A DNA stretch of 64,000 nucleotides from Aquila chrysaetos chrysaetos. Lineage: Eukaryota; Chordata; Aves; Accipitriformes; Accipitridae. Both the position numbers and the translations under genes were made by a program. Under the pieces are notes generated by a model. It was not told the DNA's origin, did no database searches, and was given only the letters and a program-made list of their open reading frames with translations. This document shows positions 59,896 through 64,000 of the stretch, piece after piece; positions within the stretch are counted from its first letter, which is position 1; each line of letters begins with the position of its first letter. The stretch lies in contig NC_044009.1 in assembly GCF_900496995.4 (NCBI RefSeq), positions 11,378,001 through 11,442,000 on the forward strand, in the 5' to 3' direction.

Positions 59896-62845
59896 CTGAA
59901 AGAGACACAAAGAGAGTAATGTTATTGGAAACATTATGCTGCTTCAGGTCACTTAAGCCTCCAAGAAAGTACATTCAATACCTGAAAGTTCGCAAAGAAT
60001 TTAATTTGCGCCCACCCTTCCTGAAAGAAAGTTTAGAATAAGCAGCACAAAAGCAAAGCTAACAACATGGACAGAGTAGAATATTGTCCAAGAGAGATCA
60101 CCAAAAATTCAGCAGTACACAGTCACTTCTTGGCTAATCTAGTTTTCTGCTAAAATCCTGCTTTCTGCTAAAAATCTGCTAAAAACTGCTTTGCAGTTAT
60201 TTCACCCCACGCCGTGCATACGTCAAGCACTTCTTTCATTTTACCCATCCAAAAGCTCCAACCACCTGGCTCAGGGATGAAGCAGCACTGGACTCTGTGG
60301 GATATAACCCAAAAAGGACCAGAGACGTTGTGGTGCCCCATCACTGGAAGAGTTCAAGGTCAGGTTGGATGGGGCTTTGAGCAACCTGGTCTAGTGGAAG
60401 GTGTCCCTGCCTGTGGCAGGGGGGTTGGACTAGGTGATCTTTAAAGGTCCCTTCTGACCGAAACCATTCTGTGATTCTAAGGACACCCACGTTTTACAGG
60501 GGCCCCTGAGTCCTACCATGATACACATGGTAACAGCCATCCCTGTGGGCCTCATCACAGGAGCTTAAAGGAGAGAAGCACATGGCGGAGAGGGACAAAT
60601 ATGACTGCTGTGGAGGTTGCTGGCCTGCTACCAGCTATTTCCTACAATAAACCAGCAAGCCAGCAGCAAGACATCAGCAGCTGCCAGCAGCACCAAGCTG
60701 CAGCAGGTAGACATCTGAGAAGAAGCAAGGTATATGAAAACTGACCCATCACTAGCTGCTGACAAGGGCAGGCAATCCCACACTAGTAGGAAATTAAATA
60801 AATCCTGTGCTAATAAACCACAAGTACACTGATGCATCTGAAGTGAATGGGGCTGTTTGGCTTTAAAACAAATGTGCCCCCTTCCATAATGTTTTGCTGG
60901 CCTTCAGGAACACTGAACAGTCAGGGAAATGACAGCCTGAACTAGCCTGCTGTCATTCTGAATTACCCAGTCACTTTGAGGACTCATTAGCTAAAGTCCG
61001 CATCTCAAAACCATTTAGTTTTCCCCTCCTCTCTACCCCATTAGCATAAATCACAAAAAGCATCGCCAGAAATTGCACTAACATTTCCCCAATGGGATCC
61101 TTCAATTGTCTTTCACAGAAGCAAAGAAAACAAAGACGTGCATCCAAATTCCAGTACATATGGGAAGCATTGTCTTCTTCATGTCTGATACTCTGTAATT
61201 CTTTCCTGAAGGATTGGACGTGCCTTAGCACTACACTGATCTGATTAGGATCTCATACGAAGCTTTATGCAGTGCAGGGATGTGCTGCGACAGTCTTGGC
61301 TCACGAAAGGGAACCGACTGGCTCAGCTGAAGGGATGCTAGCCTGCCTGCAGTCTCGGACAAAACAGCTGGCCATTGTAAAGCTTGGTTTGACATAAATC
61401 TGCAAACAAATTCAGCTGGGCGGTTCCTTCTGCCCACACCCCCTCTCCTTCCACACCAATGTCAAGGAGACAGTCTTGTCCCCAGTACACTTTGCCTGGG
61501 AACGCAGGGGACAGCGAAGCATGTACAGTCACTGTGCTGGGAAAGCAGCCGAAGTATAAATGCCTTGTTTGGCAAGGCCAAAGTGGATCCACTGAGTAAG
61601 CACATGCCTGGAGAAAGACCTGAGACTTGCTCCCTGTCACTAGGTGTGGTGCAAAGGCCAGTGAGTCAATGCCTCAGTTTCTCCAACCGTAAAATAAAGC
61701 CAAACACCATTTCCTTTCTCTTTGCAGGGCTGGTGCATTCCAAGGCCAACCACAGTTTTAAAGCCTGTCAAGGTTTTGGGATAGAAGGTGCTATGTAAGT
61801 GCAAGGAATTAACATCATTACACTTTATATGTGAACCAAAGCCCTAATTCCCACCCCAGCCAGTGGACTAAGCCAGCAGCTGTAAATTTCCAACATTTAA
61901 CACATTGCTACCTACCAAGATAGGACTTAGCTAAGAATACCACCCATACTTGCTTCTGCATGAATGAAGCACATCGATTCAGGGAGCAGCAAATCTATCT
62001 AGGCTGATTGCGAATCCAAGAAGATCACTATCTAGTTCATGTTTAAGATCAGAGGACACACAACTAGAAGGGATGTTCTGTTTTCAAAGAGCATAAGGAC
62101 ACATTGGTGAGACAAGTAAGGCCAAAGAAACTGTTTCTAGGCTTGACCTCCTTGTTTCTATTATGCATGTCACCTTCACTCTCTGGCCTTCCAATGTTGT
62201 TTTTTAATATTGCACAAATAACAACTTATTAACACCACTGCAGAACACACTGAATTCAATGGCATAAAGAGAGCAGGTTGTTATACAGGAACCCACTCCT
62301 AGTCCCAATTCAAAAACTACTTTGTTTACTAAGCTCTTCTCCCATTGCTCCTTATGTATTTGTGAGAAGAAACAAATCAAGCCCTCTCATATCGCACAAG
62401 CATTTGCATCTCTGCTGTCACATACATTGTGTGAAATTGAGCTGAAAAGACATTAAGACTTTAACACTTCAAAAAACAATTCAGACTGCAAAAAAATATC
62501 CCCAAACCACAAACATGACTGATGACAAATTTGCTTTGAAAAAATGAGTAGAACTCTCCCCTCTCCTAAAAACAGAAATCTGTCTCAAGAGATAAATCAA
62601 ACTTTCCTTGACCACGCTCACCTTTGCTCTTTCTGTAGAGCTTCTGCATGCTGTCTGTTCTCATGCCGCCACATCTGCAACTCATTCTTCATGGCATCCA
62701 TGTCTTCTTGAATGTAATCCATGATCCTGCCAAGCGTAAGGGCACTCTGGCACAGAGTCTGAATAGAGACCTGAAACTTCTCAATTTCTTTGGCTACCAA
62801 GTCTCTCTCTTTCTTCCTAGCTGCTTCCGATACAAAGGGCTTCTC
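59730..62845 (-). CDS. TRAF3-interacting protein 1 / IFT54, C-terminal part (partial gene)
   Basis: Two exons, 62622-62845 and 59730-59895, encode the last 129 residues. The gene continues beyond base 64000. TRAF3IP1 (IFT54, MIP-T3) is a subunit of the intraflagellar transport B complex that binds microtubules and TRAF3. Its C-terminal coiled coil pairs with IFT20. The visible part is that coiled coil: heptad-like, charged and rich in Glu, Lys, Leu and Gln, with [19 protein letters not shown] and [18 protein letters not shown] nearly identical to mammalian sequence. The protein ends SINLSSRR, as in mammals. The intron is GT-AG and splits a Ser codon. Gene order next to ASB1 on the same strand agrees with human 2q37.3. 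Confidence 0.94.
59896..62621 (-). other. TRAF3IP1 last intron
   Basis: A 2726-bp intron holding a CR1 fragment at 60327-60478. I see no other exon or RNA gene in it. Confidence 0.8.
60327..60478 (+). mobile_element. CR1 LINE fragment, 3' end
   Basis: This is the best-preserved CR1 copy here. It reads in sense from 'ttgtggtgccccatcactggaagagttcaagg' to 'aaccattctgtgattct', including GGTTGGATGGGGCTTTGAGC and GGTTGGACTAGGTGATCTTT. It is inserted in the TRAF3IP1 intron opposite to the gene's transcription, and no reverse-transcriptase region is retained. Confidence 0.92.
62622..62845 (-). CDS. TRAF3IP1 penultimate coding exon
   Basis: A 224-bp exon with acceptor CTGTTAG and donor GCAAAG|GTGAGC. 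It opens in frame with [20 protein letters not shown] and runs for 74 codons into the conserved coiled coil, ending [10 protein letters not shown] plus two bases of Ser. The first 15 or so residues are less similar to mammals than the rest. Confidence 0.94.
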
Positions 62846-64000
62846 CTAACAGAAAGGATGAATAAGAAGGAAAGCTTCAAAACTAGGGAAAATGGTTGTT
62901 GCACATGAGGTGTTGAATGAAGAATGTTTTAGAGACTGCTAACTGTGAAGTATCTGGAGAAACGTTTATGACAGTCTGCAATGAAAGAGAAGAAATGAAG
63001 CAATAGTCTAGAAATAGATGAGCAGAAAGCATGCCATATCCAAGTCACCACTGCTACAGAGGACTGCTACAAAACTGTGCAATGGCATCAGCAATATTAA
63101 AGTGCTTTCCAGATCACAAGTGCACAAAAGTAAAGTTAGTATTTAATCCTATAAATGATCTCACTGATGTTCTCATTCTCGACATGATCTTTCCCAAAGC
63201 AGTGGGTGTAGCGGGGCGAAAACCTGCTTCACATTCAGTCATGGTTTACCTCAACCTATTTCTATATATTGAAAGGGAAATTTCTGTGGCTTAATGTGGC
63301 ATCATCAAACAGAAGCTCTCAGCAGACATGTCATACTCAACAACACTTCTGTTATCAATCTGCTGCTGCCACTGGCATTCACTGTGTAAATCACACATCC
63401 ATCCATCCTCCCCCTGCGCACTCTATGGGGCAAGGCTGGGCTGTCACCGTGTCACTCCAGAGCCCTGCACCAGGACTTGGTGGATTGGCATTTACTCAAT
63501 ACTGCTGCAAGTCACAGTGCGTAACGACACTGAAAAAAAGGTCATGTTAAAGTCTGGACGAAGATGATTATGAAATCTGAAAGGCAGTAATTTGGAGAAG
63601 AAGAAGCACCCCCGCTTATGACGTTACAGGCTACCGCACCATAAACATTCATTGGACCTGCTTGCCACAGTGTTTTGCTGCTACTTGGGAGCTACAGTGG
63701 ATGCTGAAGGGCACAGCCTCCTCCTAGTTCTCCAAATTGGTCCCTTCAAGATGCTTCTCTCCCTCCACTGTCTCTATCTGGATTTCCAGCTCCTAATGCT
63801 GGTCCTAATAATAGCACTTCACACTGCACAGCTAAAATAGATGGCGGTTATTCCATGCCTTGTACTTCTGGTTAACAGTGGTTGTAAAATCATGCAGGCT
63901 GCAGATGTGGCCTCAATAAACTCCACTACTCAAAAATAATTTGGTCTTGTGCACACTTCCCTCATGTGCAGCCAGCAGAGTCTCTGTGGTCAATCTCCTG
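62846..64000 (-). other. TRAF3IP1 intron (continues past the window)
   Basis: No further TRAF3IP1 exon is recognisable. I looked for the conserved acidic and 'KKILETKKDYE'-like segment that should precede the penultimate exon and did not find it. It presumably lies beyond base 64000. Confidence 0.6.

Noticed and set aside
1-64000. CRISPR arrays, bacterial operons or prophage
   Set aside because: Spliced genes, CR1 elements and a CpG island show vertebrate DNA. No regular spacer-repeat array exists.
62846-64000. A further upstream TRAF3IP1 exon
   Set aside because: No minus-strand segment with splice signals encodes the expected acidic or coiled-coil sequence.

Overview
This is vertebrate nuclear DNA, almost certainly from a bird and probably a neoavian. 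The evidence is two genes with spliced, vertebrate-type exons, sparse coding content, a CpG island at a promoter, four truncated CR1 LINE 3' ends, and a solo LTR whose internal short repeats resemble a family I recall from avian genomes. I cannot name the species. Both recognised genes lie on the minus strand, and their order matches the segment TRAF3IP1 - ASB1 - (TWIST2) of human 2q37.3.

Layout from right to left, which is the direction of transcription. The last two coding exons of TRAF3IP1 (IFT54, an intraflagellar transport protein) lie at 62622-62845 and 59730-59895; the rest of that gene is beyond base 64000. About 30 kb of intergenic DNA follows, holding CR1 fragments, simple repeats, a 99-base purine tract and a diverged pair of repeats. 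Next comes the CpG-island promoter of ASB1 (about 28610-29700) and its five coding exons, 29267-29328, 28955-29101, 26662-26964, 21804-22189 and 19746-19879. All junctions are GT-AG and keep phase, giving a complete 343-residue ankyrin-repeat and SOCS-box protein. A 3' UTR of about 1.1 kb or about 4.9 kb is predicted from two poly(A) signals. The remaining left 15 kb is non-coding and carries one CR1 fragment and a complete 917-bp solo LTR (407-1323) flanked by a 5-bp target duplication.

The two genes are not known to share a pathway: TRAF3IP1 works in cilium assembly, and ASB1 is a substrate receptor of an Elongin B/C-Cullin-5 ubiquitin ligase. Their adjacency is conserved synteny rather than an operon. 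I found no sign of a wholly new biological system. The observations most worth a second look are the LTR with its coding-like internal repeat, the alternative ASB1 start and poly(A) sites, the duplicated 70-bp segment near 44.3 and 45.7 kb, and several AT-rich stretches that may be conserved non-coding elements.
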